NCBI GenBank assembly: GCA_947652605.1 | Contig: OX393579.1 | Span: 25,069,674-25,133,673, forward strand | Direction of reading: 5' to 3' | Length of the DNA: 64,000 nucleotides | Origin: Elmis aenea | Lineage: Eukaryota > Arthropoda > Insecta > Coleoptera > Elmidae | Part shown: piece by piece, positions 38,601 through 50,600 of the stretch | Position numbering within the stretch: position 1 is the first letter of the stretch | Layout of the letters: each line of letters begins with the position of its first letter | Program-made: the position numbers and the translations under genes | The notes under the pieces: generated by a model | Told to the model about the DNA's origin: nothing | Database searches by the model: none | The model's input: only the letters and a program-made list of their open reading frames with translations

Positions 38601-41600
38601 ATCCAATCATTAAAACATCTGAATTACCAGTTGACTCGGCCAGCAGAGTAGATATTGATGGATTATTTGATATCAACTTTCGAAGTTCGAACCCCCCTGT
38701 TTTCAAAATAGAAACTACTTCCGTGCAAGTTTTAAGTAGATGTTCAGGATCATTATTGCCGGTCAACATATCATCAACATAAAAATCGCGACTTATGATC
38801 TGACATGCGTCAGGGTATTCTAAAGAAAATTCTTTTGCTAATTGTGTTAAACAACGAATTGCCAGATAAGGAGCCGAAGCAGTCCCATATGTTACCGTGT
38901 GTAATTCGAACGTTTGCATTTCCTTTGAAGGGTCGTCTCTCCAAATAATTCTTTGATAACGACGATGTTCTGGGTGTACAAGCACTTGCCTATACATTTG
39001 CCTTATATCACCAGACATAATGTACTGATGTTGACGAAACCTAAGCGTAATGGCGAGAAGATCGCTCTGTATTGTCGGACCGACGATTTGGGTGTCATTT
39101 AGCGATATTCCAGGGGTGGATTTGACTGAACCGTCAAAAACCACTCTCAAACGAGTTGAACAACTATCATGACGAAGTACACCATGGTGTGGTAAGAAAA
39201 ATTGATTTTGTTCATTGTTCTCTTGGACTTGTGACATATGGCCCAAGGACAGATATTCATCCATGAAATTCTTATACATCGAGGAAAATTGGGGATCACG
39301 ATGAAATCTCCTCTCGAGTGATATAAGACGATTTTCTGCCTGCGATTTTGACTTGCCTAATTTATCAACTGAATTTTTAAAAGGAATTCTAACAATAAAC
39401 TTGCCATCAGAATTTCGTGAAAATGTGGTTTCGAAAAATGTGTCCAGCTGCTTATTTTCTGAACTGGATTCAACATTATATGATTGCTCTTCTAATTCCC
39501 AGAACAATTTTAATTGAGAATCAACATCATTTGTGACTGCAAATTGGCACTGTACAATGTTGCATTGCAATGGAACTAGACCTGATATAATCCAACCAAG
39601 GACCGAATTTTGGAGTGTGGGTTTACCCTTGCCTAAACTAATATTACCGTCTGTAAGCAAGGTCCAAAAAACTGAAGAACCGATAAGGATATCAATATCT
39701 TGGGATTCGCAGAACGATGGGTCTGCTAATGTCACATCTTGAGGAATGGATATGAGTGATGGTTCAAATGAAATGGCAGGTAATTTGTTCGTAATGGTTG
39801 GCAGAATGAAACATTCAAGTTCACTTTTAAAAGATGAATTATTAGAGTAAATGTTAATGGAACATTTATGTTTAATTGATGTTGTAACAGAATTGATTCC
39901 AACTAACGACATATTTGTACAACTACGTTTCAAGTTTAATTTCTGAGCGAATGATTCACTAATGAAATTGGATTGAGATCCCGAATCAAGCAAAATTCGA
40001 CAATTATGCAATTTTCCGTCTGCCGCCCTTACCTTGACACAGGCGGTTGATAACAGAATTAGTGAATTAGTGCGAATTGAAGCATGACTAGTAATTGTTG
40101 TGTTGTCGGTGCCTTCTTGCCTTGCTCCCCCAGGATTCTGCTCTTCTGATTTTGTGACTGGTTTACTTTGGGGAGCCTGGTTGAAGTGAAGCAAAGTGTT
40201 GTGCTTTGAGTTACATTTGCGACAACAGCTACCTCGACAGGCACTTGTTTTATGGTTCGATTTCAGACAATTTAAGCATAAGCCTAAAGTTTTTACCCTT
40301 TCTTGACGAGATTGCGGATTCAACTGAAGAAACTTTTCGCAAGTGTATAACGCGTGATTTCCCTTACAGTTATAACAAACGTAATTGACCGAAAGCATGG
40401 AATACCTTTTGTCGTGTACCCTTTGAGGTTTTGATTCATTAATCTCCCTTTTTGTTTCTAATTGTTCTAAAAGTGATGCCTTTGAATGCAAAAACTTAAT
40501 AAAATCCTCTACTGTAGGAGAATACGAAACAGTTATATTATTTTCAATTTCATTTACTATTTTGCCTTCCCAATCCTTAGCTGTAATCTTATCCAGTTTT
40601 TCACTAAGGATGACTAATACGACAGTATTCCAATTATCAACAGGTTGATTTAGTGATTTTAATGCCGCCAAATGTATTGAAATATTATCAACGAAATTTC
40701 TAACGTCTTTGCTATTTTCTTTTGATAGCGTAGGCAACGCTAAAATTGACTTAATATGATTACGAATTAAGCTTCTAGAATTATCATACCTTTTACAAAG
40801 CCTTTCCCATGCGGTATCGTACCCTGTCGCCGAAAATTCTATCGACCGAATGCTATCTAAAGCAGCGCCTTCGAGACACGCCCTCAAATAATGAAACCTT
40901 TGGATTGTAGTTATTGCATCATTTGAGTGAATTAACGATAAAAAGGTATCGCGAAATTCCAACCAATATTCATATTTACCGCTAAATTTGGGTAACTGTA
41001 TTATCGGCAGTTTGACCGACATTGCTTGCGATGCTATTTGCGAATCTTGCGATCTTACGGATCGACTACTAACTGAACCATTGCAAATTGATTTATTATC
41101 ATTGTCAGCTTGTTGAGGTTCTACAATCATATTAGCGTGAGCTAATGTTGAATAATATTCTTCTTCAAATTCTGATCTTTGAACATATTGTGCTTCCAAC
41201 TCTGACTCTTCAATATTTAATTCGATTTCTGATTGTACAACCTCAAATTCTTGAAAAGTGTCCACGAAATTGGACAATTTTAATTTTATTATGGATGTAT
41301 CGGCAGCTGGTATCTCTGCGTCAATAAATTTGCTTAAATAAGTTTTAAACGAAGTTACTTTACGTTTAATATTGCCTCGTTTTCGTACTAAATCTTTTAT
41401 GCTTGCCATAATTTTTATGTTTATAAAGCGAAGAACGCCTTCGACGACTGTATCACGTTGCTTTCAACTAATTTGATTGTTAATATTACTATAAACTGCA
41501 AAATCTTATGGTAAATATGTGCATGACATACTATTGAATGAACTAACGAACTTGTTTTATTGCAAATGATTTGTTATGAATGTTAACAAATTTTCAAAAT

Positions 41601-44600
41601 ACTACGTGTTTTATTGTAGCAGTATTAGGAAAAATATTGGAACGACTCACCAACAGGTTAGGAATGTTATGGAACACGTGGTGACTTGCTGATCGTATGT
41701 TGCGCCGATGCTACTCTGTCTCTCTTTGCCTTGTTGTAGAGGGGTTGAGCTGTCGCCGTCTTTCTTGCTTTTGTGATGCTTGCCGCTTGCCGATCTGAAT
41801 ATCTTGTATTTTCAACGAATCCGTCTCGAACTGACCAAATTGTATGTAGAATCCGGCTCGAACTGACCAAATTTTATGTATTGTTTTTGTAAGTGGACTG
41901 TATTTTATATGTTGAATGAAAGATTGATTTAAAATGTAACGTTTATTCTTGCTTGTACATTGGCATGCATCACACGTCGATGTGCATTGTAGCAGTTTTG
42001 GTTAGCTACTACCCTTCTCGTGGGCAGGTTATAATACAAAATAAAGTGGGGGTACGCTAGACGCAACGTAAATTCATACACTCTTGATATTCCATTTTTA
42101 TGGATACCTCAGACAAACGCGATAAAAGTGGTTGACGGTTATTAGTATTGGCATTTGTTGTCATTTCCAAGGCCTACTATTTAAAAATGTTGCAGTTTCT
42201 CTTAACTTCATCAAAAATTCTTAATAACTTGAAAATTATTGCAGATAGGTATAGAAAATGCGAAAACAGATTGATGCAGAATTTAATTTTGCATCAAAAA
42301 ATGAAAAAAAAATTGGATTGGTCATAAGCACAATTTCAAATCAATACCCTTTTTTATTCTTTTTTTTAATGCCCGGTCCCAATCAATCACCCTGTATAAT
42401 AACTTGTTGCAATAAGCTACAGAACTTTAAAGGGAACACATTTTGCTAATACTTTTGTTCCTCATGGTATCAAAATAAAATCAAGGATACGAACGACCAG
42501 TTTTCACTACATGAGGTAGTACCTACACGAATAAGCAAATATAATAATATACGTACGATGGTGGTTCTGCGTTGACGACCGTGTTGTAGGAAAAGGTCGC
42601 ATTTTGTATGTCAGTAGCGGCTGTTGTGGAAATTGTAACAGGCCACGATTGATCAGGTTTAATGATGTGATCGTTAAATGAGCCGTTGTAGCATCCATCA
42701 ACAGACAGAGGAAGTAGATCAGTGGGCGGTTTATCCACCGTTAAGCCACCAAATGTAATCCAAAGTGTGACTAAATGTCCGGCAATAACTCCGGTGGAAG
42801 CTCCCTGAAAACGACGAAAAGAAAACATGAAAGCGTTATTGACACTATAACTCAAAGCCGACTTTAATTTTCTTAAACAGCAGCTATTGGAATAATTCCA
42901 ATGCTTTATCTCCCTAAAACCCCAACCAATTTCCTTTTCAAAAGACATGCGTGTAGAATCTTTATTGCACTGATGTCCTGATTGATGAGGGCGATTAATT
43001 TTGATGCTCAAAACATGCTGCTTACGTACGTACGTGTATGTAAAATTTGTTTAGAAAATGTGCTTGCTGTCAGCTTTTAAAAATAATGACGCGTTATTTT
43101 ATACTAAAAAATGTTTTTCTAATGAAGTGATTAATAGCTTGAGGCAGATATTATCCCGATATATCAACGTCTGCCTTGTACTTTGTTTTAACCCGCCAAG
43201 AACGAAATAACGTTTAATCTAAGGGATCATTTATTTTGGCTCTTTAAAATACAAGCAAATAATCGTACCTTAACGATCCCTTTTTTTCAACCAAACTTAA
43301 ATACTGCTGATAGGATTAACAATACAAAAAAAAACAATTTACAATTAAAATAAAACAAAATAAAAAATCAAGTGACGAAAAGAGTTTTGACACTATAGTA
43401 TCTAGATATTTTCAAAAATAGTTTTGTTTATCAGAAACAATTTAACGAGTTTTGTAACTTTACTTATATGTATATTAGTTTAGTTATGATTTCGTAGATA
43501 TACTGTTAAACATAAGATCATGAATATGTAATCACTTTTAGTGTTACTTACCTTCCAGTTGCAACAAGGGATTAACAGGGCCATTATAAATACGCCAAGA
43601 AGTGGCCCCGAAGTCGCAGAAGTGACCAACATAGAAGATTCGATAACTCCAGACAAAAGCCCAACTCCGAAGCTAATTCCCATGATAACGAGACCTAGTA
43701 CAGCACTTATAGCCTTGATAGCGCATAGCTGCTGCTTCTCCGTGAGTCCTTTCAAACTTGGAATAGGTCTCACAAAATCTTCGAAGGTAACGGTAGCCAG
43801 TGAATTTAAATTAGATACATTCAAACTGTAAAGAAGTTTCACTTAGTAACGCTTTTAAAAGAGCCATTCGGGTTTTAGTAAAACATTTTATCATTCTAAG
43901 AGAACATATTTATAAAACCCAATTAACTTAAAACTTATATAACAGAAACCGTTATGAAAAGCAATCAATATTTTTACTGGTATTTATAAAAGATAAAAAC
44001 AACAAACGCTTCTACTGTTGATACTAAAAACAAATTTAATATTCTTTTCTATGATGTTCACTGAGCAAATTAATTAAACTACAATATTATCGTTGTTACG
44101 AATAATAACAAAAACAAAACGGACAAGTTTGTGGTACAAATATTTACATAAATCAAAAGCTCATTAGTTTTATTATACTTATTATAATTCAGATTAAATT
44201 ATCAAAAGGAATATTTCGGTTACAAACGAAGTTAAAAAAATATAGGGAGCATGAGCTCAAATTTATGAAAATAAATATTTTTCCTAGATATAGCTTAAAG
44301 GCAAATTGTGGATGTTGTTAAAAATGTATTGAAATTTATTTTTCAGTATTTAAAAACATTTCTACAGTAAATTAATTTTCCTTTTTTTTTCATAAATTAA
44401 AGTTTATAATGACTTATTCGTTTTTTTTTGCGATTTCGTTAGTGACTGAAATAGTCCCCATGACAAACGATCCCAATCAGAACTTTCCGCACATCTGTAA
44501 ATTCAAAAACATGATAATCATTGTATTCATCAAAAATTTAAGATGAAACCCATTGAAATCAAACAGTTTATGTCGCATCTAAAAAAAACTAAACCCGTGG

Positions 44601-47600
44601 GGTTTTAATAATGCTTTGCAATTTAGGCATTTGCCTAACCCACGGATACCAGTTTTCTAGTTTTTAATGTTGATAATAAAAAAATTATAGTTAACATTGA
44701 AAAATTACTAGGTGCCTATAGGAGTTTTTCAGGATTATTCATAAATTGCATACAAATTGCACTTTTTAAGTTCATATTCTTACTAAGCACGTAGAACCAC
44801 TTCATTTTGAAACATATATTGATTTGTTAATAAATTTTTTATACGGGGTGCTAGAAAGTATATTGGAACAAATATTTTCTCATAAACTGTGAGCCCTAGA
44901 TATATTACAGCAGAGGTGTAAATAAAAAGTCTTTTAAATCAAAAATCTCCTAAGATTTACTGCGAACCTTTTTATTTTTATTTCCAGTTTTGAAAATGTT
45001 TGAAGTTAACGACATAATTCAGCTTTATAATTTTTGCCAACTCAAACAACATGTTTTTTACAGTAAAAATATGGTTTGAGTTTGAATCTAACAAAAACAA
45101 ACTGTACTGGATAGGTGCGAAAATATTATTTGCTAAAATTTGAATAATTTACGTTTTCAAAATGAATTACATTTATCCCGGAAGAAATTGCTCGAGCTAA
45201 GAATTCCATAATATTAATTACATTTCTTATTAACAAATCATCTCCGTATTTGGAGAAACATGATAATTACCTATAAACAAAAATTTCAAAAATGTACTAC
45301 AGTCATACAATTTCATTTCTAAATTAAACTTACAGAATAAAACTTAAATGAACAGATGATCTCAGTAAAATATTTGTACTTCTTTTGTTATGTTAGTGCA
45401 CTTAATTATATTATCGTAATTGAAAATTATAAAACGGAAAAGGAATGTTATCAGCAGCACATAAAATCATAACGATTGTAATAAAAAATTAAACTGGTCC
45501 TGGTGGAAAGTATTCGTGGTCTGTATTTATCAAAATCTATTTATCAAAAATAATTTCTAACAAAATATAGTCAGAAACATTTAGTAACGATTTAAATCAA
45601 GTGATATCTCTGTAAAAAAAATTCTTTACGGTTTTAAAAATACCGTGAGGATTTTGTCTACATCGCGAGCACTTGCGGATTAAAATCTTCTTAATCTAGT
45701 TCTTTTGTATTTTTCGGTGTCGGATTAAAACACAGCTTTAAAATCGTAAACAAACCGCCCAGTGAATTTTTTAAAAAACGATTAGATAATCCCACCGAAT
45801 CGCAGGTATATGCTATGTAAATTCATCTCAGTATGGTATTTAACTACATACAAATATTCGCTCTTATCCATATGTGACTTGATTATTTTCAGTAGTAATA
45901 TAACAAGTGCATTGCAAATTATAGATAATTTTTATTAAATATGCCCGAATGCAGGTTGAGCTGAAAAAATACGAGTGCACGAAATGCACGAGTGATTTTT
46001 TCTGATTCAACTTGCATGAGTAAAGATTTGTCAAAAATTATAGATTATTTGCAATGCACGAGTCATATTTTGTCAGAAAATTTCCTTCACCTAACCTACC
46101 TGTCAATTAAATGTACATTAAGTCAAATTTTACAAGTACTGTCAGAGTGGTACGTAAGAGGTGTGGTTTAATCTATAATAAATTAACGCTACTAGTCGCC
46201 GAAATTCGTCAAAAAATTATCAAGACCAAAATTTTGGATTCCCTCTCCAAATTTATATTTTCGACCAATCACAAAATCAGATTTCTTAGAAACGACCAAT
46301 AAACGCATGAAAATCTGTTAACTGCGAAAATGATATTATGTATGATTATGTTTATTTGTCTTTTCTAGGAAATCTGAGTTTGTTTATTGGTCGAAAACGC
46401 AAATTTGACATGAGTACATGAAATGTAAAATTAATACCGTATAATAATGCTCCTATTGGTAGCATCTTGAAGATTAGTGATTGGTGGAAAACGCAAATTT
46501 GACAGGTGAAGGTAATTTTCATAAAGTACGTTTAACCAGGATGTTTTTTAATTCTATTAACAAATCGTTAAAACAAATAATTTACAGACTGTAGGATCCA
46601 TAATAAAGAGTTGATGAAAAAAATTAAATTTTGCATGCAGATATTTGAATTTATTTTACACTCTGCAAATGTGTTTACACATATAGGTACTTAAAAAATC
46701 CTGTGGTAGACAGAAATTAGATAATATGTAAAACCCTAAGTGGCTCAAATCCTCTTATAATAATCATTTACTCATAAATATATCAAAAGCACTTTATTAA
46801 CTTAAAAGAATTATTTTGTTAATCGTTTTAATAAATTTAGCTGAATGTGGTGCGCTTAACAACACTCGCTAAATATCGCGAGCTGATAAATTACACGTAA
46901 TAATTCTCACCTGAGTGCTCCATTGAATAAACATGCCATAAACAAACCCAACATTCCAGGTAAGTAGTTGAAACGATCTTCAACGAAAAAGGGAAGAACT
47001 TCGTCGTATTTCTCAATGTACCCCGTCGTAAGAGGGTCGCAGTCGGCGTACACGGCATAAACCACCATCCCAACAATCCAAGATAAACTAAATAACACCG
47101 TGATTACCGGAATATTGAGCATCAAAGTCCTGGAAAATTCGATGTTAAAGGTAAAAGAAAATTTTATTACGCTGTAATTTTATGGTATGTCGCTTACTTT
47201 GTGACTTTTTTTTGTGAATCCATGCTACAATATCTTTGAACGAAATTTTGTTGACAGCCAAAGATTGAGACAGACATAAACAATTGTCCCACAAGAGCAG
47301 ACGTAGTTGTAACCCGGATAGTTGGATCCATATTGAAGCTGCAAAAAGGATTTATTAAAACTTTACTGGCGATTTACATTTGCGTTATGTACGTTTAGTA
47401 ATGCTTTCTTTCGTTGCTTCGCTGAAAACATCAAAGATTGAACTCGGAATAAATTTGTAACAGTAAAAATGATGAAAAAATAACAGCCCCGTTTAATAAT
47501 AAAAACGAATAATCAATGTAAACACGAGCGAATTGACAAAAAAATATGAATATGAAACAAATATAAATGGCCCTACGTGCAATGGCCGTTTAAAAGATTT

Positions 47601-50600
47601 GAACAAGAGAGAATCGTTGATATACATATAAGCATGATATTAACTAAATAGAAATATTAAAAAATTACAAACTTGGTAAAATAATAACATTAACTCAACA
47701 TGATAAAGTGGCGTGTTATCAGAATCTTTTAAACCATTATCATTATTAAATCTAATTGTTTCGACATCAACTATTTCAAATTCAATCTGGTTTTTTATAA
47801 TCTCAATTTTTACAACTATTCGTTTGTGTAACACTGACGTTGACTGCTTTTTAGTTCGCTAACGGATTTTGAATATCGATCTTCCATTATTATTTTATTA
47901 AATCGCTGTAGATTATAGACCTGTCTTTTTAGGAAAATATTGTCATCAGTTAACGTTTTAGTACTTTTTTAAAGCAGCTTTATACCTGGTCAATAAATAC
48001 AAGCATTTTGTGTGCCATCCATAACCTAAAGTATATTATTTAAAGTCCGTGTCCGGAACATTCTTCGCCCAAAATTCTTCGCTTCCACAATTCTTCGCCT
48101 CCACAATTCTTCGCCTCCACAATTCTTCGCCCACAATTCTTCGCCCACAAATCTTCGCCCACAATTTTTCGTCTTCACAATTCTTCGCCTCCACAATTCT
48201 TTGCCACAATTCTTCGCATACACAACTCTTCGCCGCCACAATTTTTCGCCGCATACAAGCATATCACAAATTTTATTTGTAAGTGTGATTGTTTTTATTT
48301 ATAACGTAATTTTTTACAGATTATTTTACATTAGGTTAGGTTAGATCAAGTTAGGTTAGGTTAATTAATTTTTATTCACACTATAATAACATAAACAAGA
48401 TTTAAAATCACAACATACGCTTTATATGTAGCAATTTTTAAACATAACATTGAAAGAAGAAGTATTAATATACAAGAAACAACTTTAGGCTAATGTAAAA
48501 TAATTGTAAAAATTACGTTACAAGTAAAAACAATCTTATTTACAAATAAAATTTGTGATATGCCTGTATGCGGCGAAAATTTGTGGCGGCGAAGAATTGT
48601 AGCGGCGAAGAATTGTGTAGGCGAAGAAATGTGGGCGAAGAATTGTGGAGGCGAAGAATTATTGTGGAGGAGAAGAATTGTGGAGGCGAAGAATTGTAGC
48701 GGCGAAGAATTGTGTAGGCGAAGAAATGTGGGCGAAGAATTGTGGTCGAAGAATTGTAGCGGCGAAGAATTAAGTAGGCGAAGAATTGTGGGCCAAGAAT
48801 TGTGGTCGAAGAATGTTCCTAGACCCTTTAAAGTCACAACACACATTTTTTCAATGTAAAGATATTTACGAATTTAATTTTTAATATGGTTAGCATTTCC
48901 GCTTCCTTAGATAAAACTTAAAAAATATCGCGGGAGTCTGGTTTTTTAGAGTTTTATATGGATTTTATGCAACTTAACAATATGCATCTTAAACTGAGGG
49001 TTCCTACAGCAGAATCATTCTCTGGATCAGGGTTGAGCAGATTTAAATCAATTGATTTAAATCACGATTTAAATCATGATTTAAATCAAGTGATTTTTTT
49101 TTTAAATCATTGATTTAAATCAAGTGATTTTTTAAACAAAATTATCAATTTAAATCACAGATTATATATGAGTACAATATAATATTAATTTATAATAAAA
49201 TAAAATTGTATTACTATTAGTAATTAAATACACGAAATGGTGAATAAACCATATCAATTTGCTCTTGTAAAGTAATATTCATTGTGGAAATGCAATATTT
49301 CAAAAAATAAGTGACAAGTTTTTGACGTTAGCGTAGTGAACAGTCAGTTTTTTCAATTTCCACGGCACTCTATTGCTTCAATAACGATTTGAAAAAAAAT
49401 GTCGAATATCTCGAAAAGTATGAGTTTTGGGTATAGGACATACCTAACAAAATATGAAGCTCTTTTAAAGATGAATTCGATGACATAAAAAAATAAAGGG
49501 ATTTGCATTTGAAAAAATCGAGTTACGAGCTTTTGAAAATCATGGAAGTTGCCACCTATTTATAAACACCCCTGTATGTGTGATTCAAATTTTTTCAAAA
49601 TAACTTCAGGAGAATTTTTTAAATAAAGACTTAAAACATTGAATAATTTAGAAAATATTTTTTTTTCAACGCCGTATAAAAACCTGTAGTATTTTATATT
49701 GATGCAAAGCTAAAATTAAGGCGGTCAAAAATATTAAATAAAAAATTGGGTGTTGTATTTGAAATATAAAAGTTGCTATTAGTTCCAGAAAGGTGACTCA
49801 CCCTATATATTTGAAAATATTTTTATTGTGTTGTCTAGAAAAAACTGTATAAAATAGCATTTGAATCAACTTCATATCTCAAGCCGTTTAGCCACAATCG
49901 ACCGATCCCGCACTAATGACCCACCCTGTATATAATTAATTAAACATCACCATTTAGCACTGATTTTTCAAAATTCTTAATCATTATATTTAATTTTTCA
50001 TTTTGACAAAAATTCACCAATGAATTAAATATATTGATTATTAAATATATTAGCACAAAACAGAAATAGCATGTAAATATGTCACTAAATTTGATAATAT
50101 GGTACATTTGATTAAATCAAAAAAATCTGATTTAAATCAAAAAAATTTGATTTAAATCAAATAAATCGATTTTTTTGATTTTTTAAAAAAAATCATGATT
50201 TTTATCCACCCTGCTCTGGATCCTAATTTTAGATGCTATAAGTAGTGCAGTGTCGCCAAAATAAAGAAAAAGGTAATTTTATGAAACCTGAAACAAATGC
50301 GTGTTGTGGTCTGTATTTAAAAAAAGCTGTTGGCATTATTATTCGGAAAATATTGGTGTTAAAAAAAAATTACACGTTAGGACGGCACAAAGATTTTCAT
50401 TTAAAAGGGCGTATCTCTTAAACCGTTAAAGATATCTGAATTTTGTTTGTTGCAGAAACTTCGTTAATATCTTGTTACAATTTTCTTTCATCGCATTAGT
50501 AACCTATTTACAAGTTCCCCCAATTGACATTTTACGCTGCACGCGCTTTTCAAAATATGCGAGGTGGCGCTTTAAACATATTTGACATTGTTATCAAATT

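Larger units (their letters stand above)
35869..42080 (-). mobile_element. BEL/Pao LTR retrotransposon
   Basis: A 6212-bp provirus on the minus strand with 204-bp LTRs (35869-36072, 41877-42080) that look identical, TG...CA ends and a 5-bp target duplication CTCTT (35864-35868, 42081-42085). One long gag-pol frame is followed by a second frame that overlaps it, because of a single frameshift between RT and RNase H. Insertion is recent by LTR identity. It lies antisense to nothing: it has the same strand as the SLC5 transcript in whose intron it sits. Confidence 0.95.
34737..42394. mobile_element. Foldback DNA transposon split by a BEL/Pao provirus
   Basis: Ends CAGGGTGATTCATTGGGACC and inverted CAGGGTGATTGATTGGGACC, flanked by TA (34735-34736, 42395-42396). 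Arms pair over 35241-35470 and 42081-42300, including ctataccta, ttgacaacaaatgccaat-like sequence and a start-codon region. The left arm runs into a transposase N-terminal relic (from 35430). The right arm lacks about 450 bp present at left. Without the provirus and one copy of its 5-bp duplication the element would be about 1.44 kb. Confidence 0.82.
29619..42556 (-). other. Last intron of the SLC5 gene (12.9 kb)
   Basis: Donor GTACGT at 42551-42556, acceptor TTGTTGCAG at 29619-29627. It contains a LINE tail, a mariner relic, an inverted-repeat element and a BEL/Pao provirus nested in a DNA transposon. The remaining parts (29630-30860, 31830-33220, 34060-34736) are AT-rich with nothing recognised. 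Confidence 0.9.

Noticed and set aside
36237..41409. Two large ORFs taken as separate host genes
   Set aside because: They lie between identical LTRs with a 5-bp target duplication and show Gag knuckles, RT, RNase H and integrase; they are one BEL/Pao element.
48331..48362. Telomere or chromosome-end signature
   Set aside because: Only two short TTAGG runs inside a foldback loop, with single-gene intron sequence on both sides.
48026..48859. Lys/Glu/Arg-rich ORFs (RRIVEAKNCG-type repeats) on both strands
   Set aside because: They are translations of the tandem-repeat arms of the foldback element, mirrored between the arms.
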